DNA of 64,000 nt from Akkermansiaceae bacterium (GTDB lineage: Bacteria; Verrucomicrobiota; Verrucomicrobiia; Verrucomicrobiales; DEV007): assembly GCA_024233005.1 (NCBI GenBank), contig JACKQE010000004.1:248001-312000 (forward strand), in the 5' to 3' direction. The notes under the pieces were generated by a model. That model did no database searches. It was not told the origin of the DNA and worked only from the letters and a program-made list of their open reading frames with translations. The position numbers and the translations under genes are program-made. How positions within the stretch are numbered: the first letter of the stretch is position 1; the number at the start of each line of letters is the position of its first letter. Positions 1-8,758 of the stretch are shown here, in pieces.

Positions 1-1
1 G

Positions 2-142
2 CCCGGAGCACCGTTACGGGCGACGGGCGCTGGTTTGGGAGGGATTGCGGTCCTCATGGTTGTGATCGCGGCAGTGATGAATCATCGGGCTCGGAAACAA
101 AAACTCCGCGCGGGCTCCGTCCAATCCCCGCGGCAACCGTGA
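2..142 (+). CDS. C-terminal end of a membrane protein (partial, runs off window start)
   Basis: A frame open from the first bases ends at a TGA at 140-142. Its 46 codons read as a glycine-rich lead, one hydrophobic helix (IAVLMVVIAAVM) and a basic tail (RARKQK). That is the usual look of a C-terminal transmembrane anchor with its basic end in the cytoplasm. Function cannot be told from this fragment. The next gene starts 126 bases further on, and nothing else is visible in between. Confidence 0.4.
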   Translation, partial: PGAPLRATGAGLGGIAVLMVVIAAVMNHRARKQKLRAGSVQSPRQP

Positions 143-268
143 CTGTCCAGGAAGTTTCCCGCCCCCAAATGCATCCTGAGCCGCTGTTGCCACCTTTCGT
201 TTTTCCCCCGTCAGATGCTCTTTCCACGGTTCAATACCAGGGAAAGTGATTGAATCTCCCCGCGTCGT

Positions 269-976
269 ATGAAAATCCAACCTATTGCTATGGTGAAACA
301 TTCCTTTGCCCTTCCCATTCACACTCTCGCGCTGGCCTTGGTGATGTCAGCTTTTTCCGCCCTTGGCGGAACGCCGGAAGAAAACCGGGCCATTGTCCTT
401 GAGGCCATTCCGCGACTGCCCGATGTTTCCTCCAGGAATCTGTACTTCCTGCAACTTCTATCGGAAGGCAGATCCATGGATGAAGCCAGCACTTCGAAAT
501 CAAGTGATCCCGACACGGTGAATACCTACGAATCACTCACTCCCGAAGCTCGGAAAAAGTTGGCCCTGAATTTCGCCAAGAAAATCCAAGATCCCACTGC
601 GCTCGAGGAACTCGCCCAGGAACTCCCCCAGGATGCCAAAGTTTCCGCAGATTTGCCCCCCGAGGTCGCCCACAAGGCCATCTCCGAAGCCCTGAGCAAG
701 GAGTCGGATGTCACCGCCCCCAACCTTGTCTTTCTCAAAGGCCTTGCCGACGGCAAGTCATGGGACGATGCCAGCAAGGGCAAAAGGGCCGATCCAGACA
801 CTCTCGCTACCTATGAATCCCTGTCGCCTGAAGACCGCAAGAAACTTGCTCTCAATTTCGGGAACAAAATCAAAGATCCTTCTTCTCTCACGAAACTCGC
901 CCGTGAGTTGACAAATTCCGCTGCTCCTGCCGCCAGCAGCGGCAACGCCGTGCCGGCCCCTCCGAGTGATCGATGA
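269..976 (+). CDS. Exported protein with two tandem ~77-residue repeats
   Basis: 235 residues, family not recognised. The N-terminus is a probable signal peptide (hydrophobic LALALVMSAFSALGG, cleavage near residue 34). The rest is an internal duplication: residues about 45-121 and 140-216 align along their whole length, sharing DPDT, TYESL and KKLALNF. A low-complexity Ala/Pro/Ser tail follows. An internal ATG at 290 would give a more typical signal peptide and is an equally good start. The protein lies just upstream of a nucleotidase gene on the same strand (41 bases to its ATG), so the two may be co-transcribed. The repeats are predicted mostly helical and charged. They may be a protein-protein interaction module, but this is only a guess. 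Confidence 0.7.
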   Translation: MKIQPIAMVKHSFALPIHTLALALVMSAFSALGGTPEENRAIVLEAIPRLPDVSSRNLYFLQLLSEGRSMDEASTSKSSDPDTVNTYESLTPEARKKLALNFAKKIQDPTALEELAQELPQDAKVSADLPPEVAHKAISEALSKESDVTAPNLVFLKGLADGKSWDDASKGKRADPDTLATYESLSPEDRKKLALNFGNKIKDPSSLTKLARELTNSAAPAASSGNAVPAPPSDR

Positions 977-1017
977 AATAACCGGCTTGAGCGATTAGCT
1001 AGCGAGATTTGATACCC

Positions 1018-3486
1018 ATGAGAAAACCGTCCTACCAGAGGTTGATCCTGCTCCTCATGTTTGGGGGAACGATGGCATGCCTGGGAAATGAAGCCCTGCC
1101 CCAGCGGCAGTCGGCACTCACCCTGCTCCAGATCAACGATGTCTATATTGCAAAGCCGAAAGAGGGTCAAAAATCGGGAGGCCTGGCCCGAGTGGCGACT
1201 CTTAAAAAAAGATTCCAGTCTGAAGGACGCTCGGTGGAGTTGATCCTGTGCGGTGATTTCCTCTCCCCATCGATCGCTTCCAGCATTTTCAAGGGCCGCC
1301 AGATGATCGAGGCATTCAATGCCGCCGGGGTGGACATCGGCATTCTCGGAAACCATGAATTTGATTTCGGCCCGGATGTGCTGCGCCAGCGTTTGACGGA
1401 AGCAACATGGAAATGGTTGGTTTCGAATGTCTCAGAAGAATCGACGGGAAAACCGATCGGAAACTACCCCACCTGGATGATAAAAGACTATGGAGGCATG
1501 AAGGTGGGGTATGTCGGACTCTGCCTCAACGGCGAGGAAATCAGCCAGGACCGCAGGATTGGCATCCGAATCGAAGACCCGATAGAAGTTGGGGAGCGGA
1601 TGGTGAAAGAACTCAAACAGCGGGGGGCTGAGGTCGTTGTCGCGGTGACCCATCTTGACTATGCCGATGACCGCCGTCTGGCCAGGCGTTGCCCGGAGAT
1701 CGACATCATTCTCGGCGGCCATGAGCACGAGGCCAGCACGACCTGGGTGGGGAGGACGCTGATCAGCAAAGCCGACAGTGATGCGGTTACCGCCGCACGG
1801 ATTGATCTGCTGCGCCCTGAGGAACCAGGAAAGCCTCCGGAGATCCAATATGAACTGATCCAGATCGATGAACGAATCCCCGATGATCCAGACACCGCGA
1901 AAGTGGCGGGAGATTACGATGACCGACTGGGCCACGCAATGGAGGCCGAAATCGGCCAGACCCGTGAACCACTTGACGCAGTTACCGAAAGTGTCCGGTC
2001 AAGAGAGAGCAATCTGGGCAACCTGTTCGCCGATGCGATGCGGGAGGACACGGGCGCGGAAATAGCGATCGTGAATGCCGGAAGCATCCGAGGCAATCAG
2101 GTCATCCGGGCGGGCGCGCTGCGGGTGAAAGACCTTGTCGCGTTGCACCCCCTCGATGGGACCGTCTGCCGAATTGAGGGATCGGGGGCACTGGTTTTGG
2201 AGGTGCTCAATCATGGAGTGGGCCGCCTTGGGGAGAGCGTTGGAAGGTTTCCTCAGGTTTCGGGGATCACCTTCCAGGTGGACTCGCAGGCACCCGTCGG
2301 TGACCGGATCCGCGACGCCAAGGTGGGAGGATTGCCGTTGGATCTGAAAAAAAACTACCTGATTGCGGTGGGAGATTACATGCTCAGAGGGGGGGATGGA
2401 TTCACGATGCTGCAACAGGCACGTGTGCAGGTGAATCCAGAAGCCGGCACCAAGTTGACTGACGTGCTGGAAGCGTACATCCGCAAACGGGGAGAAGTGG
2501 CGCCCAGAGTGGAGGGACGCATCCGGCTGGAAACCTCGAAGATACCGGTCCTTGCCAAAAAGCCCCTGATTCTCGACACAGACATGGGTGTCGACAGTGT
2601 GATGGGCCTGCTTTATCTGCTGAAAGATCCGGGAATCGATTTGAAGGCCGTGACGATTTGTCACGGCATCGCCGATGTGGACAAAGGAGCCAGCAATGCC
2701 CTGAGGGTGCTTGAATTGACGGGGCATCGGGCCATTCCCGTCGCGGCGGGACCTGCCAGACCGCTTCGTGGCGAGCGGGCATTCCCCGCTTTCTGGAAAG
2801 AGTTGGCGAATACACTTGGGGACACCTTGTTGCCAGAAGCCAAGGCGGCCTTGCTCGCTGAACCGGCACCGGAAGTATTGGTGAACCAGATTCTGTCCAG
2901 TCCTGAACCGGTCACCGTGGTCACCATGGGTCCCCTGACCAACCTGGCGCTCGCCCTGCGCCGGGATCCCTCCATCGTCCGAAACATCCGGGAAGTCGTC
3001 GCCATGGGAGGAGCGGTGAATGGCCCTGGAAATGTGGATGATCCCTTTGTGGGTATCCGCAACAGCGTGGCAGAATGGAACCTGTATCTCGACCCCGATG
3101 CCGCCGCGACGGTGCTGACCAGTGGAGTTCATTTAAGACTGATCCCGGTGGAAGCGACAAGGCAACTGCCCGTCACCGGGGCCTTCCGCGAGAGGCTGAC
3201 ACAGGCAAAGCGGGACCAAACCTCGGAATTGTTGCTCAGCCTCCTCGGTTCGGTGCAAGAAGGCATTGATGGTGGGTGGTTCTTTTTTTGGGATACCATG
3301 GCGGCGGTCGCGGCGGCGCATCCGGAAGTGATGGGGAGCCATGAGGCCACCATCCGGATCATCACGGAGGAAGGCTCCCAGTTGGGTCGAACGGAACCAG
3401 CCTCGGATGGCATTCCGGTGAAAGTGGGTGAAGAGGTAAATCTGGAAAGCTTCGAGCGCCTGTTCCTGACAACCTTGTTAGACTGA
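1018..3486 (+). CDS. Bifunctional exported 5'-nucleotidase / nucleoside hydrolase fusion
   Basis: 822 residues from ATG 1018; a TTG nine bases upstream is in frame but less likely. The N-terminus is a signal peptide with a Cys at residue 21 that could be a weak lipobox. Domain 1 (about 35-250) is a calcineurin-type metallophosphoesterase: NDVY in place of the usual DxH, GD (79-80), GNHEFDFG (111-118), a His in VTHLD and GGHEHE. Domain 2 (about 310-500) is the 5'-nucleotidase C-terminal domain, with NLGNLFADAM, NAGSIRG and GGDGF. Domain 3 (about 515-822) resembles inosine-uridine nucleoside hydrolases: DTDMGVDS (520-527), GPLTN, and a late FWDTMAA. Expected role: stepwise breakdown of nucleotides to nucleoside and then to base plus ribose outside the cytoplasm. 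Oddity: the usual DTDxGxDD motif ends in Ser527 in place of the last Asp, a calcium ligand in studied enzymes, so the hydrolase half may be altered or inactive. Confidence 0.88.
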   Translation: MRKPSYQRLILLLMFGGTMACLGNEALPQRQSALTLLQINDVYIAKPKEGQKSGGLARVATLKKRFQSEGRSVELILCGDFLSPSIASSIFKGRQMIEAFNAAGVDIGILGNHEFDFGPDVLRQRLTEATWKWLVSNVSEESTGKPIGNYPTWMIKDYGGMKVGYVGLCLNGEEISQDRRIGIRIEDPIEVGERMVKELKQRGAEVVVAVTHLDYADDRRLARRCPEIDIILGGHEHEASTTWVGRTLISKADSDAVTAARIDLLRPEEPGKPPEIQYELIQIDERIPDDPDTAKVAGDYDDRLGHAMEAEIGQTREPLDAVTESVRSRESNLGNLFADAMREDTGAEIAIVNAGSIRGNQVIRAGALRVKDLVALHPLDGTVCRIEGSGALVLEVLNHGVGRLGESVGRFPQVSGITFQVDSQAPVGDRIRDAKVGGLPLDLKKNYLIAVGDYMLRGGDGFTMLQQARVQVNPEAGTKLTDVLEAYIRKRGEVAPRVEGRIRLETSKIPVLAKKPLILDTDMGVDSVMGLLYLLKDPGIDLKAVTICHGIADVDKGASNALRVLELTGHRAIPVAAGPARPLRGERAFPAFWKELANTLGDTLLPEAKAALLAEPAPEVLVNQILSSPEPVTVVTMGPLTNLALALRRDPSIVRNIREVVAMGGAVNGPGNVDDPFVGIRNSVAEWNLYLDPDAAATVLTSGVHLRLIPVEATRQLPVTGAFRERLTQAKRDQTSELLLSLLGSVQEGIDGGWFFFWDTMAAVAAAHPEVMGSHEATIRIITEEGSQLGRTEPASDGIPVKVGEEVNLESFERLFLTTLLD

Positions 3487-3492
3487 TTGCGC

Positions 3493-4443
3493 ATGAACAA
3501 ACAGATAACTCAATGGCTCTGGTGTTCCCTTTATCTGATCTCGGCCCTGGAGCTCTGGTCCGGCCACGGTCTGAATGCTGGAGCATTTGGCAAAGGACTG
3601 ATGATGGCTCTCCTGCCGTTGCTTCCGGGATTGGCGTTGCTGGTCTGGTTGGACCGTTTGCCGCCGATCGGAGCATGGGGCTGGGCGCAGGCATTCGGCT
3701 GGGGATCATTGGTGATTCCCTTCGTGGCTTCGTTCACCCATGTGATGGTGCGGGTGGTGGTGGAGGATAAGGTTTCCAACAGCGGTCTGTTTGGTCCCGG
3801 AGACGACGCCGCCCTGGGAAGTCTTGCAGGAAGCGTGTTGTCGGCGCCCATGGTGGAGGAGGCGTTGAAAGGATTGCTGCCGTTTCTGTTGCTTTGGGGC
3901 CGACGTCCAATCCTCGGCCCATGGCGGAGCGTCATGGTGGGCAGCTTGGTGGCCTTCGGTTTTGGTTGGTTTGAAAATGCGGTTCATCTTGGCAAAGCAT
4001 CGGCCGGAAGCCTGATGGATGCCTGGAATCTGCGGAATTCGATGGCCTATCTGCACGTGATGTTCAGTTTGCCGATGGCCTTTGCCATCGGGCTGGCGGC
4101 CCTGCAATCGACCCTTTCACGCCGCATCGCATGCATCGGTCTGGGCTGGTTCCTGTCCGCCCTGCTCCATGGGTTGTGGAACTGGGAAGTCTTGTTGGGA
4201 AGTACCGAATTCTCGGTGGCGCCCGGGTTTCTTTCCATCAAAGAATGGTCGCTGGCAATCGTGCCTGTCGCATGGCTGGCGATCTTCTGGCTGGATTACC
4301 GCAGCCTCCAAGGTTGGGGTGCGCCCCTTGCGAAGTGGTATGCCCGTTCCGGGATGCGGAATCAAAGGAGCGAGATCAGGCGCGCCCTAAGAGTCAGATG
4401 GGCTGGGAAGATTCATCCAAAGTCGTCGCCGCAGCGGGCGTGA
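3493..4443 (+). CDS. PrsW-family intramembrane protease
   Basis: 316 residues from ATG 3493, only six bases after the preceding stop, so it is probably co-transcribed with the nucleotidase gene. It is polytopic, with about eight hydrophobic segments. It carries the PrsW/CPBP-type motifs: EEALK (E122, E123, K126), FGWFE (E161), a His in LHVMFS (188) and HGLWN (H226). PrsW proteins cleave membrane-anchored substrates such as anti-sigma factors; the substrate here is unknown. A basic, poorly conserved C-terminal tail (about 280-316) overlaps the end of the convergent membrane-protein gene by 50 bases. Confidence 0.8.
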   Translation: MNKQITQWLWCSLYLISALELWSGHGLNAGAFGKGLMMALLPLLPGLALLVWLDRLPPIGAWGWAQAFGWGSLVIPFVASFTHVMVRVVVEDKVSNSGLFGPGDDAALGSLAGSVLSAPMVEEALKGLLPFLLLWGRRPILGPWRSVMVGSLVAFGFGWFENAVHLGKASAGSLMDAWNLRNSMAYLHVMFSLPMAFAIGLAALQSTLSRRIACIGLGWFLSALLHGLWNWEVLLGSTEFSVAPGFLSIKEWSLAIVPVAWLAIFWLDYRSLQGWGAPLAKWYARSGMRNQRSEIRRALRVRWAGKIHPKSSPQRA

Positions 4444-6961
4444 GCAACAATGCCGTGGCCAGCGACTTTCCCAATTCGGTGGAAACCGCCGGTCGGAGCA
4501 AAAAGCGGTTCTCTGGCACATCGGACGCGCAAAACAAGCCAACCAGCACGCCCTGATGGTGGGCAGGCAGGACCAGCAGATCCCCGTGCCCTGAAAACCA
4601 CTGATCCAGTTCGTCATGAAACGCCGCCCACCTCCATTCCAACCTCATTTCTTCCAATCGCAACGCTCCGTTTGTCTCCGCCAATCCATCTGCCAGACAG
4701 GCAGAGATGAGCTGGACGGGATCCGCTGACTCACCCGCCGGGGACCTGAGTTGGAAAACCCCTTTCCCCAGGTGTTTCCACAATCGCGGTTCCACGATTT
4801 CAAGGGTATTGAACAAATCGCAGACCTCGGACATGGATTCAGAACTCTCCTGCTTGCTCAGAGCGAAGCTTTTCAGAGAATCGTGAAAGTCCGCAATCTG
4901 ACGCAGTCCCTTCGCCCGCCAGCGGGAAAGAAAATCACTGACATACGAGGATACCGGGTTGATGACCCACATGCCCGCAGCAAAGGCGAGCCATCCGACG
5001 GTGGTTCCAAGAAATAATCCCGAACGCTGCGCAATGTCTGCGAAAGGATTGCCAATCAAACTTTCCAAAATGGGAATCGCCGCGACCGCGATGATCCAAA
5101 TCTGCCCTTCCACATGCGGCGGTGACAAGAAAGTCCCATGTTCCAAGGCAATCACCAACATCACGACCGATATCACCGCCAATGCCACCGCGGCATGGCC
5201 AATCCAAAGCGCCGGGGCGCCAGATCCGACGAGGTTCGATGCCACATTGAACACCAACGGGACCGAGGCGCGCAGCAAAAACGCTACCGCAGCCAGTTTT
5301 CCGACCACCGGGAGTCTTACACCGCGGTGGAACAAGCGCCTGCGCCACCACGCGCCACCAAAAACCAAAAGGACCGGGAATACCGCAAACCAAGCGTAAT
5401 ACATGAAGGTCCAGGTCTGGCCAAAATAGAAAAAACCCAACCGTAGTCCCCATAATCCAACGGCCGCCGCCATCACCTTGCCTGCATGCAGCCACCACCG
5501 GTCCACCCACGAAGAAACCAACCGGCTGTGCCGTGCCGGCCAGCACAATGCTACCCAAATGCCCGCTTGGGAAACCAAATTCGATGACAGCCAATGCGCC
5601 GTGTGCATCAGAAATTCCACAAGGGAATGGAGTCCAAACAGGATCGCCCCGATCTGAAGATTCGAATAGTCCCGCCAGATGGTGAACTGGACCCGTTCAA
5701 TCAGTAGATCGAGAGGTTTGTCCACCCAGCCAATGTTCGTTCCCGCGATGAAAATGGCGATCCACCAGGCGGCCGGAACGCCTCCGCTGGGACCTCCCAA
5801 CAGGAGGAGGATCAAAACACCACCGGTGAGAATGATCACCGTGCCTTGGTGAACCGCGGTATCGATGTGTTCCACATCCTCCGGGGTCAAACGCCGAATT
5901 TCGTTCCAGGAAACAAGATTCGGATCAGGCACGGACCACATTCCAGCCGTCACTCGATCATCCCCGGAAGCTGCCCGGTCGATATAAAACACCGCCATCT
6001 CAAGACGTCGCTGCTCGAAGTCGGTCAGCGAGGGGATTGGTTGGGACCCCAGGGCCGCCAAGTTGGCCACCGCTGCCGGATTCCTGGGATCAAGACGCAA
6101 TCTGCCAATGGCTTCGATCACTGCCCGCGTTTGTCCCGGCTCGGTGGCGCGGACTTCCAGCTTCTGAAAATCCGCCTCGCTCAAGGTCCGGCATTCGCGC
6201 TTCCAAAGCAAAATGGGAGTTCCTTGCGATCCGGCGGCTTCGTCCGAAGTGGTGGCCTGACGGAGCAACGGAGGGAGATCAAGGAGATCAAGAAAGATCA
6301 CGGCGGGAATAACAACCAGAACGGCGATTCCAGCCCTCGTTGCCAACCAGCCCCCCGCCGACCGCAGTCCCCGCTCAATGATTCCCAAGCTGGCCGGAGT
6401 GGAACGGAAGCGGTGCGGCGTCAACATTTCGCGCGGCAGCCAAACGATAACGACTCCGCAAAGAATTCCCGTCATGTCGAGCCACCCCGCGACATCGACA
6501 GAGGTGCCATCAAAGCTATGTCGAAAGAAGTAGCACCATAGCAACGAGAACAAAACCCTTCCCAGCAAAGCCCAGCCCTTTTTTCTCTGGCGCAGGCAGA
6601 CGTCGATGACCCAGCCCGCCAAAAAAAAGAGCACCGGCAAATCCGCGAGTGTCCATAAGGAAGAGCGAGGATCGATCCCTCCAAGCGACACGCTTCCCAA
6701 TTGCAACAAAGGGCCGGCCACACGGGCGGCAAAAGGAACCCGGAGGTGCCAGCCCAACCAGGGAACCCCGGCCCCCACGATCCAGCCGGTGGCAGTAAGC
6801 GACCATGTGGACAAAACCGATCCATGGAAGGCAAGGGACAAGGCAACACATCCCGCGAGCAAAAGCATCGTAACCACAAAAGTCCGGTAGCGAAACCGCA
6901 GGGAGGCCGCCGCTTCAGAGGTTAGGCCACAATCCGCTGCTGGATAAGATAAAACATTCAT
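4394..6961 (-). CDS. Large polytopic membrane protein with C-terminal GAF-like domain
   Basis: 855 residues with ATG at 6961-6959. The first roughly 680 residues hold many hydrophobic helices, interrupted near residues 250-350 by a soluble segment. That segment starts with a charged WKRECRTLSEADF stretch and may lie outside the membrane. The last roughly 170 residues are soluble. They look GAF-like, with a helix rich in Ser/Glu, then a beta-rich core (GVLVGLFCAS) and a closing helix. No kinase, GGDEF or DNA-binding domain follows, so any sensing must act through a partner. The family is not recognised. The gene stands alone on the minus strand and converges with the PrsW gene. A role as a membrane sensor or scaffold is inferred only. 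Confidence 0.65.
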   Translation of the reverse strand: MNVLSYPAADCGLTSEAAASLRFRYRTFVVTMLLLAGCVALSLAFHGSVLSTWSLTATGWIVGAGVPWLGWHLRVPFAARVAGPLLQLGSVSLGGIDPRSSLWTLADLPVLFFLAGWVIDVCLRQRKKGWALLGRVLFSLLWCYFFRHSFDGTSVDVAGWLDMTGILCGVVIVWLPREMLTPHRFRSTPASLGIIERGLRSAGGWLATRAGIAVLVVIPAVIFLDLLDLPPLLRQATTSDEAAGSQGTPILLWKRECRTLSEADFQKLEVRATEPGQTRAVIEAIGRLRLDPRNPAAVANLAALGSQPIPSLTDFEQRRLEMAVFYIDRAASGDDRVTAGMWSVPDPNLVSWNEIRRLTPEDVEHIDTAVHQGTVIILTGGVLILLLLGGPSGGVPAAWWIAIFIAGTNIGWVDKPLDLLIERVQFTIWRDYSNLQIGAILFGLHSLVEFLMHTAHWLSSNLVSQAGIWVALCWPARHSRLVSSWVDRWWLHAGKVMAAAVGLWGLRLGFFYFGQTWTFMYYAWFAVFPVLLVFGGAWWRRRLFHRGVRLPVVGKLAAVAFLLRASVPLVFNVASNLVGSGAPALWIGHAAVALAVISVVMLVIALEHGTFLSPPHVEGQIWIIAVAAIPILESLIGNPFADIAQRSGLFLGTTVGWLAFAAGMWVINPVSSYVSDFLSRWRAKGLRQIADFHDSLKSFALSKQESSESMSEVCDLFNTLEIVEPRLWKHLGKGVFQLRSPAGESADPVQLISACLADGLAETNGALRLEEMRLEWRWAAFHDELDQWFSGHGDLLVLPAHHQGVLVGLFCASDVPENRFLLRPAVSTELGKSLATALLLTPAAATTLDESSQPI

Positions 6962-7650
6962 GTGGTGGGAAGGCGCGAGGAAACGATTCTACTATGGCAA
7001 AGATACGGCTGAGTGAAGTGAAAAAATATTTGGTCGCGTAAAAACCAAAAATTTGTTTCGCCCACAAAGAAGGAGGCTGCCCCAGACTTGTTTGCCATAG
7101 AACGTGCCGTCACATCAAAGAGCAGCTTTCCCAGCCCAGCCCTCACGGCCAATGGTGCCAATCCCAACATTCCAAAGGGTGGAAGGACGACAATAAACTC
7201 TATCCGGCGACAAGAACGGGAACACATGACGCCCGGTTGTTTTTGTGTCAAACAAGCCGATAAGGAAATGGCCTTGGTCTCTGCCAAGCTGGATACCGGC
7301 GGAGGGAGCGGCGAAAAAACTGGCGGTCAACGGGACCAGCGATCCCCTCCGCTTCAGACCAATCCCACTATGCTTTGAGAGAGGGCGGCTCCAGATGGAG
7401 TCAGGGCATGCGGCTGATGGGATTTCCAAAGGACACCCTAAAATATAGTCCTGCCCGAGTTTAAGTTGCAGCCAATGTTACTGGCTGGAATGGCATGGCT
7501 GCTCAAGATCGACCAGCGGGGGGAACGTCGTGTCCCATCCTGGCAAAGGACAGGCACAACTCGCCCGATCCATGAAAGCAAGATCGGAACCGGAGCAACG
7601 CCCGCCGTTCGTCGCCATTCGTTGCCATTCGTCGACAGCGTCCTGAACCC
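6962..7650. other. Gene-poor region, no supported feature
   Basis: About 690 bases between two minus-strand genes. Short frames on both strands have no recognisable motif, hydrophobic pattern or plausible start. The part next to 6962 is AT-rich (about 7020-7060) and probably holds the promoter of the large membrane protein. A short imperfect repeat of 'cattcgt(t/c)g' near 7605-7635 precedes the end of the WYL gene. Decayed coding DNA is possible. Confidence 0.4.
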
Positions 7651-8499
7651 TCAGTTGAGCTCAGCCGTGACGATCTGGGCGGCCCGGTCTCCTGAAGATT
7701 CCAAACCAAGTCGGGAAAGATAAAAATACTTCATCGCTTTGCGGATTTTGAATGAAATCCGGCCTCTTTCCATTCCATAGTCCATTTCAACCGCCAGTTT
7801 GGCGGCCTTGGTCAAGCCTTTGGCCGGCCTTAGGACAAAGTCCTCCCAGGTATCCCAATCGGCATCAGCCATGGGGGGCGAAACTTCAACCTCCGGCCAG
7901 TCTGCGTGCAGGATCCGGGTCAACGCGAAATTCCGGTATTGAGCTCCTTCCTCACACCAGGCCCTAAGATGCCAACGGATGCCATCGTGTATGAAGGCAT
8001 GAGGCAAGACCAGCCTCCACCTTTCCCCGCCGGCATCCAGCGAATAGTGACGCATGCGCAATCGAAACCCCCCAACCACGGCTCTGAATGCCCTCCGGGC
8101 GACCTCATCACGGAGAGGACGCGCGGGCAATGCCAATTGATCCCAGGAACAGCTGGCGGAAGGCGTCTGCTGGGAAGTGGAACCAATCGACAACAACGGC
8201 AGGGAGGCAAAGCTCTCCTCTGTCAGCAACATCGCCACAGCTTCCTCCAGCCGGGGATGATGCAGTTGGCTTGTCATCGTGGACAAGGACTCATAGCGCT
8301 TCCGGTTCAAATTGTAATGGAAGGCACTGGGGTTCAGCGATTGAAATCGCTGAAAATCGGCGGATGCCTGGGCTCGCGAAATGCCGAAAGTGGTCATGAT
8401 GTCCTGACGGTTCACCCACCCTCGCCAGTAGGCCATTCTTTCGATGAATCTCAAGCGCTCCTGCGCCGCCCATAAAGCTTCATTGGTTGAATTGGCCAT
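7651..8499 (-). CDS. WYL-domain transcriptional regulator, BrxR/CapW-like
   Basis: 282 residues with ATG at 8499-8497. The N-terminal winged helix-turn-helix (about 12-70) contains the family-typical pattern RLRFIERMAYWRGWVNR...FGISRAQASADFQ. The middle linker is followed by a WYL-type domain (about 140-205), in which the namesake triplet reads WHL (176-178), then the RxxxY/F...LTRI segment typical of the fold. A short WCX-like tail ends the protein. Regulators of this build repress phage-defence loci (BrxR, CapW) and respond to a small ligand. Here no defence genes are adjacent. Instead it is divergently placed, 259 bases from the GAF-HlyD gene, so it may control itself and/or the secretion genes. 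Confidence 0.82.
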   Translation of the reverse strand: MANSTNEALWAAQERLRFIERMAYWRGWVNRQDIMTTFGISRAQASADFQRFQSLNPSAFHYNLNRKRYESLSTMTSQLHHPRLEEAVAMLLTEESFASLPLLSIGSTSQQTPSASCSWDQLALPARPLRDEVARRAFRAVVGGFRLRMRHYSLDAGGERWRLVLPHAFIHDGIRWHLRAWCEEGAQYRNFALTRILHADWPEVEVSPPMADADWDTWEDFVLRPAKGLTKAAKLAVEMDYGMERGRISFKIRKAMKYFYLSRLGLESSGDRAAQIVTAELN

Positions 8500-8758
8500 T
8501 TTATTTCAATTGGTAGGTTCGAGGATGGCAGTTGCCTTGCCGGTCAGTTTATCCCATTCACTTATCCTTCAATAAGGATTTTATTTAGCTTTTCGCAACC
8601 CGCGGCACCGAAGAATCATTCGAATTCCTAAGAAGGCCTTCGTAAATGCGAGAGAAGAGGCCGGTTTGACGGCAACGAGCAAGGAATGTGCCCACTTCCA
8701 GAAATGGGATGTCGATCTGCCCGAAAGTGGTTTATGATGTGAATTTCATTGCCCCCAC
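8500..8758. promoter_or_regulatory. Divergent intergenic region with two candidate operators
   Basis: This region separates the WYL regulator from the GAF-HlyD gene and must hold both promoters. Two palindromes are visible: ATCCTT-CAAT-AAGGAT at 8564-8579, and the perfect 10-mer GAAGGCCTTC at 8632-8641. Dimeric WYL repressors bind inverted repeats near their own promoter, so either could be an operator. No convincing -35/-10 pair was identified. Confidence 0.4.

Noticed and set aside
1009..1017. TTG 1009 as start of the nucleotidase fusion
   Set aside because: ATG 1018 lies nine bases on and directly begins a normal basic n-region of the signal peptide.
7115..7429. 104-codon minus-strand frame upstream of the large membrane protein
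   Set aside because: No motif, poor start context and random-looking composition.
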